From the NCBI RefSeq assembly GCF_004005865.1, contig NZ_SACN01000004.1:62001-126000 (forward strand): 64,000 nt of DNA, given 5' to 3'. The notes below the pieces were generated by a model. It searched no databases, was not told the origin of the DNA, and saw only the letters and a list, made by a program, of their open reading frames with translations. A program made the translations under genes and the position numbers. This DNA is from Sphingomonas crocodyli. GTDB taxonomy: Bacteria; Pseudomonadota; Alphaproteobacteria; Sphingomonadales; Sphingomonadaceae. This document shows positions 32,965-41,996 of the stretch, piece by piece; position 1 is the stretch's first letter, and every line of letters starts with the position of its first letter.

Positions 32965-34446
32965 TTACAGGGTGACGCCGCGTTTCCAGATGGCGATGCC
33001 GCGTTCGTCGTTGATTTCGTTGCGTGCGGCCTGACCCGAGGCGGTCGCGATCACGAGATCGAGCAGGGCGTCGGCGACCGGGTCCATCCCCGCCTCCAGC
33101 GCCTGACCCGCGTCGAAATCGATCCAGCCGGGCTTGTTGAGCGCGAGCGGGCTGTTCGACGCGATCTTGAGCGTGGGCACCGGGCTGCCCAGCGGGGTGC
33201 CGCGTCCTGTGGAGAACAGGGTCAGCGTCGCGCCGGCTGCGGCGAGCGCGCTGGTCGATACCGCATCATTGCCCGGCCCTTCGACGATCGCGAGACCCGG
33301 TTGCTGCGCGGCGCGATCGGCATAATGCAGCACCTGCGTGACCGGCACCGCCCCGCCCTTCTGCACCGCGCCGAGCGATTTTTCCTCCAGCGTGGTGATC
33401 CCGCCCTTGATGTTGCCGGGGCTGGGATTTTCGGAGACCGGCTCGCCATGATCGACGAAGTAACGCTTGAATCCGTCGACCATCGCCTCGAGCGCGTCAT
33501 GCGTCGGTTCGTCCACGCAGCGATCGAGCAGGATCTGTTCGGCGCCGAACATTTCGGGGATTTCGGTGAGCACCACCGCGCCACCCGCATCGCCGACCGC
33601 GGTCGCGATCCGGCCGATCAGCGGGTTGGCGGTGAGGCCCGACAGCCCGTCCGATCCGCCGCACTTCACGCCGAGGCGCAGCGCCGACAGCGGCACCTCT
33701 TCGCGTTCGGCGGCGGCCAGCGTCGCCAGCTCGGCGATCGCGGCGAGGCCGTCGGCGATCTCGTCGCTCGATGCCTGTGCGCCGACGATGCGGATGCGGT
33801 CGCGGCGCTGCTCGGGGATCAGGTCCATCACGCCCGAAAGCTGGTTGGATTCGCAGCCGAGGCCCAGCAGCAGTACCCCACCCGCATTGGGATTGCATGC
33901 GAGCGACGCGATCAGCCGGGTCGTGCCGTCGAGATCGTCGCCCAGCTGCGAACAGCCGAAGGGGTGAGGAAAGGCATGAATTCCGTCGATCCCCGGCGGC
34001 AGGGCGCGGCCGGCGAGGGTCGCGAGCCGTTCGGCGGTGCGGCCGACGCAGCCGACGCTGGGGATGATCCAGATTTCGTTGCGCGTGCCGACCGATCCGT
34101 CGGGCCGGGGATAGCCGAGGAAGGTGCGATCCGCATTTGCCAGTGCACGCGGCGCGGGGGCGCCGCCAAAGGCGTGGCCGCCCTCCAGCCCCAGGGTCGT
34201 CGCAACATTGTGGCTGTGGACGTGCGCGCCCACGCCGATGTCGGCGGTCGCGCGGCCGAAGGGGAAGCCGTAGCGGATCGCGTCCTCTCCGGATGCGATC
34301 GGGGTGAGCGCGAATTTGTGGCCGGCAGGGATGTCATCGGCCAGGAAGACCTCCCTGCCGGCCACTACCACGGTCGCCCCGACAACTAGGGGGGCCAAGG
34401 CGACCGCGACATTGTCGCTCGGGTGAACCTGAACGGCCTGGGGCAC
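32965..34446 (-). CDS. uxaA: Altronate dehydratase
   Basis: Converts D-altronate to 2-keto-3-deoxygluconate. The 493-residue fused form has the N-terminal SAF domain (about 1-90, with GVGAHVHSHNVATTLG) and the C-terminal catalytic UxaA domain, with GTRNEIWIIPSVGCVGRTAERLA, FPHPFGCSQLGDD, LGLGCESNQ and RLGVKCGGSDGLSGLTANP carrying the conserved cysteines that bind the metal. Start GTG 34444-34446, four bases after the transporter stop. It makes the compound that KdgK then phosphorylates. Confidence 0.94.
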   Translation of the reverse strand: MPQAVQVHPSDNVAVALAPLVVGATVVVAGREVFLADDIPAGHKFALTPIASGEDAIRYGFPFGRATADIGVGAHVHSHNVATTLGLEGGHAFGGAPAPRALANADRTFLGYPRPDGSVGTRNEIWIIPSVGCVGRTAERLATLAGRALPPGIDGIHAFPHPFGCSQLGDDLDGTTRLIASLACNPNAGGVLLLGLGCESNQLSGVMDLIPEQRRDRIRIVGAQASSDEIADGLAAIAELATLAAAEREEVPLSALRLGVKCGGSDGLSGLTANPLIGRIATAVGDAGGAVVLTEIPEMFGAEQILLDRCVDEPTHDALEAMVDGFKRYFVDHGEPVSENPSPGNIKGGITTLEEKSLGAVQKGGAVPVTQVLHYADRAAQQPGLAIVEGPGNDAVSTSALAAAGATLTLFSTGRGTPLGSPVPTLKIASNSPLALNKPGWIDFDAGQALEAGMDPVADALLDLVIATASGQAARNEINDERGIAIWKRGVTL

Positions 34447-34450
34447 GATA

Positions 34451-35725
34451 TCAGGCGTCCACCGTCACCCGCTCAAGGCGAGGCGACAGCAGGTGAACAG
34501 CGAGCAAAGCGATGAAATAGGCGCTGCCCGCCACCGCAAAGAGCGGGACGTAGCTGCCGAACGTATCAAGGACATAGCCGGCATATTTGGCCATCAGCAT
34601 GCCGCCGACCGCGCCGACCGTGCCACCGATGCCGACGACCGATCCCACCGCGCCGCGCGGAAACAGATCCGACGGCAAGGTGTAGAGATTGGCCGAGAAC
34701 GCCTGATGCGCGGCGGTCGCGATGCCGATCACCAGCACGGCAACCCACAGATTGTCGATCGACTGAGCGAAGAAGATCGGCAGCACCGCGAAGGCGCAGA
34801 GCAGCATGGTGAGCTTGCGTGCCGCGTTGACGCTCTTGCCCGCTTTCATCAGCCGGCCGGACATCCAGCCGCCAAAGATGCTGCCGCCGTCGGAGAGCAG
34901 ATAGATGACGACCAAAGGCGGACCGAAGCTGACCAGATCGAGGCCGTAGCGCTTGCCCAGATAGCCGGGCAGCCAGAACAGGAAAAACCACCAGATCGGA
35001 TCGATGCAGAACTTGCCGAGCGCATAGGCCCAGGTTTCCTTGATCCCGATCAGGTTGCGCCAGCCGATCGGCACGACCGGATCGGCGGGATCCTGCTGGA
35101 TGTAGGCGAGTTCGCCCGCCGTGACCTTCTTATGCTCGGTCGGGCGGCGATAGAGGAGGAGCCAGGCGGCGAGCCAGACCACGCCGAAGATGCCGGTCGC
35201 GACGAAGGCGAAGCGCCAGCCATAAGCGATCGTCAGCCACGGCACGAGCAAGGGCGTGATGATCGCGCCGATATTCGCGCCCGCATTGAACAGGCCGATC
35301 GCGAAGGCGCGCTCCTTCTGCGGAAACCATTCGGTGACGGCCTTGATGCCCGCCGGGAAGTTTCCGGATTCGCCGATGCCCAGACCCGAGCGGACCAGAG
35401 CGAATTGCAGCACGCTGTGGACGCCGCCGTGGGCGACGTGCGCCACCGTCCAGATCGCGACCGCGACCGCATAGCCCAGCCGCGCGCCGATCACGTCGAC
35501 GATGCGGCCGAAACTGATGTACCCGAGCGCGTAGGCGGCCTGGAACCAGAAGACGATGTTGCCGTAATCGGTCTCCGTCCAGCCGAGTTCGGCGGACAAA
35601 GTGGGCTTGAGCACCCCGATCATCTGGCGATCGATATAGTTGATCGCGGTGGCGGCGAAGAGCAGCCACACCACGACCCAGCGATATCGTCCGACCTTTG
35701 GCACTTCGGTCAACTGCGTCACCAT
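34451..35725 (-). CDS. MFS hexuronate transporter (ExuT-like)
   Basis: A 424-residue inner-membrane transporter of the anion:cation symporter branch, closest in style to ExuT. About 12 membrane helices are visible. Helix 1 has YRWVVVWLLFAATAINYIDRQ, followed by the ACS-type ESGNFPAGIKAVTEWFPQKERAFAIG motif. A start codon with AGGAACGAT upstream lies at 35725. Located between the hydratase and uxaA in the uronate operon, it very likely imports galacturonate or glucuronate from the periplasm. Confidence 0.9.
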   Translation of the reverse strand: MVTQLTEVPKVGRYRWVVVWLLFAATAINYIDRQMIGVLKPTLSAELGWTETDYGNIVFWFQAAYALGYISFGRIVDVIGARLGYAVAVAIWTVAHVAHGGVHSVLQFALVRSGLGIGESGNFPAGIKAVTEWFPQKERAFAIGLFNAGANIGAIITPLLVPWLTIAYGWRFAFVATGIFGVVWLAAWLLLYRRPTEHKKVTAGELAYIQQDPADPVVPIGWRNLIGIKETWAYALGKFCIDPIWWFFLFWLPGYLGKRYGLDLVSFGPPLVVIYLLSDGGSIFGGWMSGRLMKAGKSVNAARKLTMLLCAFAVLPIFFAQSIDNLWVAVLVIGIATAAHQAFSANLYTLPSDLFPRGAVGSVVGIGGTVGAVGGMLMAKYAGYVLDTFGSYVPLFAVAGSAYFIALLAVHLLSPRLERVTVDA

Positions 35726-35759
35726 ATCGTTCCTCGCTCTCCCGTGGGGTCTGCCGCCC

Positions 35760-36569
35760 CTATTCGGCCGCTGCCGTGATCGCTGGCTGCGCCGCGATCG
35801 TGCAGGCCAGCGTGCCGAAGCGACCGAAATCGGCCTCGAAATGCTGCCCCACCTTCACCGGGTGGACCCCGGTGATCGCGCCGGTGGAAATCCACCAGCC
35901 CGGCTCGATCGCGATTCCGCGCGCCACCATATTCTCGATCAGAAAGCGTGCCGACCCGATGACGCCATCGGGGAAACCGCTGGACCGCGCGGTGTTGATG
36001 ACCTCGCCGTCGATCCGGCTGGTAATATCGACATCATCGATCCCCGCCGAACGCCAGTCGACCACTTCGGGACCGACGATCAGGCCGTTATTATTACCGA
36101 AATCGGACACAGTGACCGCGGGGCCATGTTCGTTGATTTCCGCGAAGGGCGAGCTGGCGATTTCGATCCCGATATGGACGACGTCGATGAGGTTCGCCGC
36201 TTCTTCAAGCGTGAAGCTGGTCTTGCCGGCTTCGGGCGTGGCGCCGATCCGCAGCAGATATTCGGCCTCAGCCGCGCCGAAACCTGCGGTGAAGATCAGC
36301 CCATCGGCGCCCGGCGCGATCACCTGTCCCACAAAGATCGGGCCGGCCAGGCGGCCCGCGCCGAAGCGTTCGGACATGGGCGGCCAGATGCGGCCGACCT
36401 TCCAGCCGCCAATCCCTTCGCCCACCAGCGCGATCGCTTCATCCTGAATCGCATAAGCTTCGGCCAGCGACTCGGGCATTTCACCCGGATATTCGGCAAG
36501 GCCCGTCGCGCTGCGACGCGCGCCAACGAAGCTCTTTGCAACGCTTTTCAATTCTTCCGGCGTTTTCAC
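35760..36569 (-). CDS. 2-keto-4-pentenoate hydratase-like (fumarylacetoacetase-fold) protein
   Basis: A 269-residue member of the MhpD/2-oxopent-4-enoate hydratase family, starting at GTG 36569 (VKTPEELKSVAKSF, with AGACAGG upstream). Seen are the opening GGWKVGRIWPPM and the metal-site region AEYLLRIGA with E. The family hydrates or decarboxylates 2-oxo acids. It is the first gene of the uronate operon, directly behind the operator at 36612-36626. A hydratase is not a standard step of the isomerase route, so its role here is unclear: a dehydration or hydration of a 2-keto-3-deoxy sugar acid is one possibility. A long antisense open frame continues upstream to 38738 and is not part of this gene. 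Confidence 0.78.
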   Translation of the reverse strand: MKTPEELKSVAKSFVGARRSATGLAEYPGEMPESLAEAYAIQDEAIALVGEGIGGWKVGRIWPPMSERFGAGRLAGPIFVGQVIAPGADGLIFTAGFGAAEAEYLLRIGATPEAGKTSFTLEEAANLIDVVHIGIEIASSPFAEINEHGPAVTVSDFGNNNGLIVGPEVVDWRSAGIDDVDITSRIDGEVINTARSSGFPDGVIGSARFLIENMVARGIAIEPGWWISTGAITGVHPVKVGQHFEADFGRFGTLACTIAAQPAITAAAE

Positions 36570-36611
36570 AGCCTGTCTTTCGCCCCTCTCCGATGATGCG
36601 GCACGATTATG

Positions 36612-36626
36612 GGAAACCGGTGTCAA
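36612..36626. promoter_or_regulatory. LacI-family operator between the uronate operon and the lacI-type gene
   Basis: GGAAACCGGTGTCAA, identical to the copy before eda (8278). Read on the minus strand it is TTGACACCGGTTTCC, one mismatch from the perfect palindrome GACACCGGTGTC. It lies in the 120-base divergent gap, so it can control both the hydratase-to-reductase operon and the regulator itself. Confidence 0.8.
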
Positions 36627-36689
36627 TGACAAGCCATGATGGACGCGCAATCGCTGGCGCATAGCTGATGCGGCGTTATAAGACGGGCT

Positions 36690-37742
36690 ATGCCCAAGCC
36701 GACACCGGACGATGCCAACGCCCCGAAGCTGACGATCAACGACATTGCGGCGCTTGCCGGCGTGTCGAAAAAGACCGTCAGCCGCGTGATCAACCAATCG
36801 CCATTGCTCAACCAGGCGACCCGCGAAAAGGTCGAGGCGGTGATCCGCGAGACCGGATACACGCCCAATCCGCAGGCGCGCGCGCTGGCGCTGGGCCGCA
36901 ACTTCCTGATCGGCCTGGTGTATGACAATCCGAACCAGCAGATGATCCTGAACATGCAGCGCGGCGCGCTGGAGGCGCTGCACGGCACCGAATTCGAACT
37001 GGTGATCCGCCCGGTCGATCGCGGTTCGGCCAAGGTGATGGACGATATTCGAAGCTTCATCGTCCGCCAGCGGCTCTACGGTGTCATCATCCTGCCGCCG
37101 CTGTCCGAGAACGACGCGATCGCGCGGATCTGCGACGAGGAAGGCTGCCGCTACGTCCGCATGGGATCGGCGGTGCTCGACGATCCCGAACATATGGTCG
37201 TTTCCAACGATCGCGATGCGGTGGCCGAAGCGGTGCGGCACCTGATCCAGCAGGGGCATAAGCGCATCGGCCTGATCGCCGGGCCGCACGGCTTCCGATC
37301 GGCCAAGGAGCGGCGCGAGGGCTTCGAACTGGCGCTGAGCGAGGCGGGAATCTCGCTGCCGCGCAGCCTGGTCGCCGACGGGCAATATACGTTCGAAAGC
37401 GGCGTTTCGGCGTGCGAAAGCCTGCTCGACCTGTCCCCCCGCCCCACCGCGATCTTCGCATCGAACGACGAAATGGCAGCGGGCGTGCTCTATGCCGCGC
37501 GGCTGCGCGGGATCGAGGTGCCCGACCAGCTTTCGATCATCGGGTTCGACGATACGCCGATCACGTCGCGCGTCTGGCCGCCGCTGACCACCGTGCGCTG
37601 GCCGATCGTCGCGATGGGCCGCGCGGCTGCGCTCAAGCTTATCGGCACCGCGATCGGCGAAGGGCATGACGTCAGCGAGCCATCGACCTTCAGTTCGACC
37701 CTGATCCGCCGCGCATCGGTTGCGCCCCCGCCAAGGGACTGA
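36690..37742 (+). CDS. LacI-family regulator of pectin/uronate genes
   Basis: A 350-residue LacI/GalR repressor. The N-terminal DNA-binding domain has LTINDIAALAGVSKKTVSRVINQ (about 13-35), then the hinge-helix PNPQARALALGRNF. The periplasmic-binding-protein-like effector domain follows with SNDEMAAGVLYAARLRG and the C-terminal VRWPIVAMGRAAALKLI. It lies between two units that both carry ACCGGT palindromes, including its own upstream region, so it is the obvious candidate to bind them and to be autoregulated. The effector is probably KDG or galacturonate (inference; KDG is the inducer of other KdgR proteins). Confidence 0.9.
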   Translation: MPKPTPDDANAPKLTINDIAALAGVSKKTVSRVINQSPLLNQATREKVEAVIRETGYTPNPQARALALGRNFLIGLVYDNPNQQMILNMQRGALEALHGTEFELVIRPVDRGSAKVMDDIRSFIVRQRLYGVIILPPLSENDAIARICDEEGCRYVRMGSAVLDDPEHMVVSNDRDAVAEAVRHLIQQGHKRIGLIAGPHGFRSAKERREGFELALSEAGISLPRSLVADGQYTFESGVSACESLLDLSPRPTAIFASNDEMAAGVLYAARLRGIEVPDQLSIIGFDDTPITSRVWPPLTTVRWPIVAMGRAAALKLIGTAIGEGHDVSEPSTFSSTLIRRASVAPPPRD

Positions 37743-37757
37743 TAGAGCCGCCTCGAT

Positions 37758-37774
37758 TTGACACCGGTGTCTGA
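37758..37774. promoter_or_regulatory. LacI-family operator before kduI
   Basis: TTTGACACCGGTGTCTG contains the perfect 12-base palindrome GACACCGGTGTC, 47 bases before the kduI start. TTGACA of a possible -35 element overlaps the palindrome, the position expected for repression. The same 17 bases occur at 44709-44725. Confidence 0.85.
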
Positions 37775-37820
37775 CAATGGACAAAGACAGCCGGAGTTGC
37801 TGCCGCAAGGGACGAGGATC

Positions 37821-38654
37821 ATGTTCGAGAAGACCTATCACGCCACCCACCCCGACATGATGGAGTGCGTGGACAATGATTCGCTGCGCGACCGCTATCT
37901 GGTCCCGGACATGTTCGTGGCCGGCGAGATCAAGCTGAACTATTCGCACAACGAACGCTTCGTGATCGGCGGCGCGGTGCCCGCGGGCAAGACGCTCACG
38001 CTGCCCGAACAGCAGGTGCCGCCGTCGGCCGCCGGCAAGCCCTTCCTCGAGCGCCGCGAAATGGGCGTCGTCAACATCGGCGGCCCCGGCGCGATTACCG
38101 TCGACGGCGAGCGTTTCGAACTCGGCAACAAGGAAACGCTCTACGTCCCGATGGGCTCGGTCGAGGTGAGCTTCGAAGGCGCCGAGGCGCGCTTCTACAT
38201 CGCGTCGCTGCCCGCGCATAAGGTGTGCCCGATCAAGAAGATCACGCTCGATCAGGCGAACCCGCTTGAGCGCGGCGACCTGGCCAATTCGAACCACCGC
38301 ACGATCTACCAGCTCGTCATCCCCGGCGTGTGCGAGAGCGCGCAGCTGCTGATGGGCCTGACCGTGCTGGAGACCGGCAGCGTGTGGAACACGATGCCCC
38401 CGCACCTCCACGACCGCCGTTCGGAAATCTACCTGTACTTCGACCTGCAGGGCGGCGACCGCGTGTTCCATTATATGGGCGAGCCGGACGCACTGCGCCA
38501 CATCGTGATCGAGAATGAGGAAGCGGTGATCTCGCCCCCGTGGTCGGTCCACATGGGTTCGGGCACCAAGAGCTATGCCTTCATCTGGGCGATGGGCGGC
38601 GAGAATCTCGACTATACCGACATGAACGTGCTCGACATCTGCCAGCTGCGCTAA
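37821..38654 (+). CDS. kduI: 5-dehydro-4-deoxy-D-glucuronate isomerase
   Basis: Isomerises 5-keto-4-deoxyuronate (from unsaturated galacturonate) to 2,5-diketo-3-deoxygluconate. The 277 residues match the full family length. The cupin zinc site is [15 protein letters not shown] (H-x-H-x4-E) with the later [19 protein letters not shown] block. Conserved [11 protein letters not shown] and ETLYVPMGS strands are present. ATG 37821 follows GACGAGGATC. Operator 37758-37774 lies directly upstream. First of a four-gene operon kduI-kduD-kdgK-esterase. Confidence 0.96.
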   Translation: MFEKTYHATHPDMMECVDNDSLRDRYLVPDMFVAGEIKLNYSHNERFVIGGAVPAGKTLTLPEQQVPPSAAGKPFLERREMGVVNIGGPGAITVDGERFELGNKETLYVPMGSVEVSFEGAEARFYIASLPAHKVCPIKKITLDQANPLERGDLANSNHRTIYQLVIPGVCESAQLLMGLTVLETGSVWNTMPPHLHDRRSEIYLYFDLQGGDRVFHYMGEPDALRHIVIENEEAVISPPWSVHMGSGTKSYAFIWAMGGENLDYTDMNVLDICQLR

Positions 38655-38679
38655 GCGACTGGCACGGGAGAGGATTGAT

Positions 38680-39432
38680 ATGAGCATGTTCGATCTCACG
38701 GGCCGTGTCGCGCTGGTCACCGGCGCGAACACCGGCATCGGTCAGGCGATCGCGGTCGCGCTGGCCGCGGCCGGCGCCGACATCGCCGCAGCGGGGCGCA
38801 CCCCCGCCGAAGAGACGGTCGCCAAGGTGAAGGCGCTCGGCCGCCGCGCCGAGATCATTTCAGCCGACTTCGGTTCGATCGAGCCGGTCCAGCGCGTCGT
38901 CGACGAGACGATCGAAAAGCTGGGCGGGGTCGACATCCTGGTCAACAATGCCGGGATCATCCGCCGCGCCGACAGCGTCGATTTCACCGAGGCCGATTGG
39001 GATGCTGTGATCGACACCAACCTGAAGACCACCTTCTTCCTGTGTCAGGCCGCCGGCCGGCACATGATCGCGAACGGTGGCGGCAAGATCATCAACATCG
39101 CGTCGATGCTGACCTTCCAGGGCGGGATCCGCGTGCCGAGCTATACCGCGTCCAAGAGCGGCGTTGGCGGTCTCACCAAGCTGCTGGCGAACGAATGGGC
39201 GGCCAAGGGCGTCAACGTCAACGCGATCGCCCCCGGCTATGTCTCCACCAACAACACCACCGCGCTGCGCGAGGATGCCGATCGCAACAAGTCGATCCTC
39301 GATCGCATCCCGGCGGGGCGCTGGGCCGATGCCGACGATATGGGGGGCGCCGCCGTGTTCCTCGCATCGAAGGCGGCCGATTATGTCCACGGCCATATCC
39401 TGGCGGTCGACGGCGGCTGGCTCGCACGATGA
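38680..39432 (+). CDS. kduD: 2-dehydro-3-deoxy-D-gluconate 5-dehydrogenase
   Basis: SDR of 250 residues that reduces 2,5-diketo-3-deoxygluconate to KDG with NAD(P)H. TGANTGIGQAIA is the cofactor loop, NNAGIIRR the central motif, and S142, Y155, K159 (YTASK) the active site. The NNAGIIRRADSVDF stretch is characteristic of KduD. GGAGAGGATTGAT precedes ATG 38680. It lies 25 bases after kduI, and its stop overlaps the kdgK start (ATGA). Confidence 0.93.
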   Translation: MSMFDLTGRVALVTGANTGIGQAIAVALAAAGADIAAAGRTPAEETVAKVKALGRRAEIISADFGSIEPVQRVVDETIEKLGGVDILVNNAGIIRRADSVDFTEADWDAVIDTNLKTTFFLCQAAGRHMIANGGGKIINIASMLTFQGGIRVPSYTASKSGVGGLTKLLANEWAAKGVNVNAIAPGYVSTNNTTALREDADRNKSILDRIPAGRWADADDMGGAAVFLASKAADYVHGHILAVDGGWLAR

Positions 39433-40439
39433 CCCGGCTGGTCGCGTTCGGCGAGCTGCTGATCCGGCTCTCCCCGCCCGACAAGCTGCTGCTCAAATCG
39501 GCACGCAGCCTCGATCTCCATGTCGGCGGCGCCGAGGCGAACGTCGCGATCGGCCTCGCCAGCCTTGGCCACGACACGGCGATGCTCAGCCGCGTCGCGG
39601 ACAATGCGCTGGGCCAGATGGCACGGAGCAGCCTGGCGGCGGCGGGCCTCGACGTGCGCCATGTCGCCAGCGCACCGGGGCGGATGGGCCTCTATTTCCT
39701 GACGCCCGGTGCGGGGATGCGCCCGTCGGACATCGTCTATGATCGCGCAGGATCCGCCTTCGCGCTGTCGAGCGAGGAGGATTTCGACTGGGACGCCGCC
39801 TTTGCGGGCGCTACCCACCTGCATTTGTCGGGGATCACCCCTGCGCTGGGGCCGAAGTCGGCGGCGGCGGCGATCGCAGCGGCGAAGGCGGCCAAGGCGC
39901 GCGGGCTGACGCTGATCTTCGACGGCAACTACAGGGCAAGGCTCTGGGAAGCGTGGGACAGCAATCCGCGCGCGATCCTGACCGAGTTGATCGGCATGGC
40001 CGACATATTGTTCGGCAATCATCGCGACATCGCCCTGCTGCTCGATCGCCCGTTCAGCGGCGACGGATCGGAGCGGCGGCGCGAGGCGGCGCTGGCGGGG
40101 TTCGACGCCTTCCCGAACCTGAAGCTGATCGCGTCGACCGCGCGCCATGTCGAGGATGCCGACAGCAATCGCCTTGCCGCGCGGATCGACACGCCGGCGC
40201 AGGCCTTTCGCACCGACGAGGTGACGATCAGCGGCATCGTCGACCGGATCGGCGCGGGCGATGCCTTTGCCGCGGGCGTGCTGCACGGCCTGCTGACCCA
40301 GCCCGGCGACATTCAGGGCGCGGCGCAGGCGGGGCTGGCGCTGACCGCGCTCAAGCATTCGCTGCCCGGCGATGCGAGCCTGTTCGGACGCGAGGATATC
40401 GCGACCTTCCTGAGCGGGGAGCTTGATGTCCGCCGTTGA
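39429..40439 (+). CDS. kdgK: 2-dehydro-3-deoxygluconokinase
   Basis: PfkB-family (ribokinase-like) sugar kinase of 336 residues that phosphorylates KDG to KDPG. N-terminal VAFGELLIRLSP and VGGAEANVAIGLASLG substrate-binding blocks are KdgK-like. The C-terminal DRIGAGDAFAAGVLHGL holds the anion hole and catalytic Asp (PfkB signature 2). ATG 39429 overlaps the kduD stop. Its product is split by Eda, whose gene at 8326 carries the same operator. It joins both uronate arms (UxaA and KduD). Confidence 0.92.
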   Translation: MTRLVAFGELLIRLSPPDKLLLKSARSLDLHVGGAEANVAIGLASLGHDTAMLSRVADNALGQMARSSLAAAGLDVRHVASAPGRMGLYFLTPGAGMRPSDIVYDRAGSAFALSSEEDFDWDAAFAGATHLHLSGITPALGPKSAAAAIAAAKAAKARGLTLIFDGNYRARLWEAWDSNPRAILTELIGMADILFGNHRDIALLLDRPFSGDGSERRREAALAGFDAFPNLKLIASTARHVEDADSNRLAARIDTPAQAFRTDEVTISGIVDRIGAGDAFAAGVLHGLLTQPGDIQGAAQAGLALTALKHSLPGDASLFGREDIATFLSGELDVRR

Positions 40440-41964
40440 TCGGCGGGCGTTTCTAACGGCGATGGCCGCGAGCATCGCGGTTCCGGCGCAGGCGAAGGGC
40501 GGCGATCCGATCGTCGCGACCATGGCGGGCCGATTGCGGGGCACGCGCGAGGGCGGCCTCTGTGTCTTCCGGGGCGTGCGATATGGCGAGGACACCAGCC
40601 GTCGCCGTTTCCAGGCACCCGAGCCGGTGCGGCCGTGGAGTGGCGCGCGCGACGCGACCGCCTTCACGCCCTCCTGCCCGCAGGCGAGCGCAGTCGGCGC
40701 GCAAGGCGAGGATTGCCTCGGTCTCAACATCTGGACGCCGGGGATCGACGCGGCGAAGCGCCCGGTGCTGCTTTACATCCACGGCGGGGCCTATTCGAAC
40801 GGCAGCGTCGTCGATCCGCTCAATTATGGCGATCGGCTCGCGGCGGCAGGCGATGTCGTCGTCGTGACGGTGAACCACCGGCTCAACGCGCTGGGCTATC
40901 TCTATCTCGCGCGGCTCGATCCGCGTTTTGCGGACAGCGGCAATGTGGGGCAGCTCGATCTGATCCTCGCGCTGCAATGGGTGCGCGACAATATCGCGGC
41001 GTTCGGGGGCGATCCGGGCAAGGTGCTGGTCTTCGGTCAGTCGGGCGGCGGCGCGAAGATCGCGACGATGATGGGGATGCCGGCGGCGGAGGGGCTTTTC
41101 CACCGCGCAATCACGATGTCGGGGCAGCAGGTGACGGCGTCGGGACCGATCAATGCCGGGCGGCGGACTGAGGCTTTTCTGGCGAAGCTGGGCGTGCGGA
41201 CGAACGATATGTCCCCGCTGCTGACGATGCCGGTCGAGCGGCTGATCGAGGCACTGGCGGCCGAGGATCCGATCTTGGGCGGCGGGCTCTACATGGGGCC
41301 GGTGCTCGACATGAAGTGGCTGACCCGCCACCCCTTCTGGCCCGATGCGAACCCGCAATCGAACGCCATTCCAATGATGCTGGGCAATACGCATGACGAG
41401 ACTCGCGCCTTCATCGACGCGCGCGGGCCGAAGCTGGCGGGCCTGAGCTGGGACAATCTGGCGGCGCGGATGCAGCCCGAATTGCGAATCGACCTGCTGC
41501 CGGAATGGATCGTCGCGCAATATCGCGCGCATTTTCCGGACTGGTCGCCCGAGCGGATCTTCTATGCCGCGACGACGGCGGGTCGGAGCTGGCCCGGGCA
41601 GGTGATCGAGGCCGAGGCGCGGGCGAAGGCCAAGGCGCCGACCTGGGTCTATCAGGTCGATTTCGCGTCACCCACGCAACCGTGGAAGGGCGCGCCGCAC
41701 ATGATGGATATCGCGCTGGCGTTCGGCACACTCGATGCGCCGGGATCGCTAACGGGAACGGGCCAAGGTGCGCGGGCGGCGAGCAAGGCGATGATGGATC
41801 GCTTCATCGGCTTCGCGCGGAGCGGCGATGCCGGCTGGCCGCAATATCGGATCGATACGCGATCGACGATGATCTTCGATGCGGTGTCGCGGGTGGAAAA
41901 TGATCCGCGTGGCTGGGAGCGTGAGTTGTTCGCGCGGGCGCCTTATATCCAGCCGGGGAGTTGA
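40426..41964 (+). CDS. Tat-exported carboxylesterase (type B)
   Basis: Alpha/beta-hydrolase of 512 residues in the carboxylesterase type B family. Residues 1-24 (MSAVDRRAFLTAMAASIAVPAQA) form a twin-arginine signal with cleavage near PAQA, so the enzyme is periplasmic or secreted. The oxyanion block LLYIHGGAYSNGS and the nucleophile S206 in GQSGGG are clear; GESAGG is the usual form, so E to Q is a slight departure. ATG 40426 overlaps kdgK by 14 bases with GGGGAG upstream. Membership of the kduI operon suggests removal of ester groups (acetyl, methyl or feruloyl) from pectin fragments. Confidence 0.85.
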   Translation: MSAVDRRAFLTAMAASIAVPAQAKGGDPIVATMAGRLRGTREGGLCVFRGVRYGEDTSRRRFQAPEPVRPWSGARDATAFTPSCPQASAVGAQGEDCLGLNIWTPGIDAAKRPVLLYIHGGAYSNGSVVDPLNYGDRLAAAGDVVVVTVNHRLNALGYLYLARLDPRFADSGNVGQLDLILALQWVRDNIAAFGGDPGKVLVFGQSGGGAKIATMMGMPAAEGLFHRAITMSGQQVTASGPINAGRRTEAFLAKLGVRTNDMSPLLTMPVERLIEALAAEDPILGGGLYMGPVLDMKWLTRHPFWPDANPQSNAIPMMLGNTHDETRAFIDARGPKLAGLSWDNLAARMQPELRIDLLPEWIVAQYRAHFPDWSPERIFYAATTAGRSWPGQVIEAEARAKAKAPTWVYQVDFASPTQPWKGAPHMMDIALAFGTLDAPGSLTGTGQGARAASKAMMDRFIGFARSGDAGWPQYRIDTRSTMIFDAVSRVENDPRGWERELFARAPYIQPGS

Positions 41965-41996
41965 GGCGGGAGATTGCTCCCCCGCCCCATGCCTGT

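Noticed and set aside
35760..38738. A 992-codon minus-strand open frame spanning the hydratase, the lacI-type gene and kduI
   Set aside because: Only its 3' 269 codons form a real protein (hydratase). The rest is antisense to the regulator and kduI, lacks any family signature and has no ribosome site; high GC content makes long antisense frames common.
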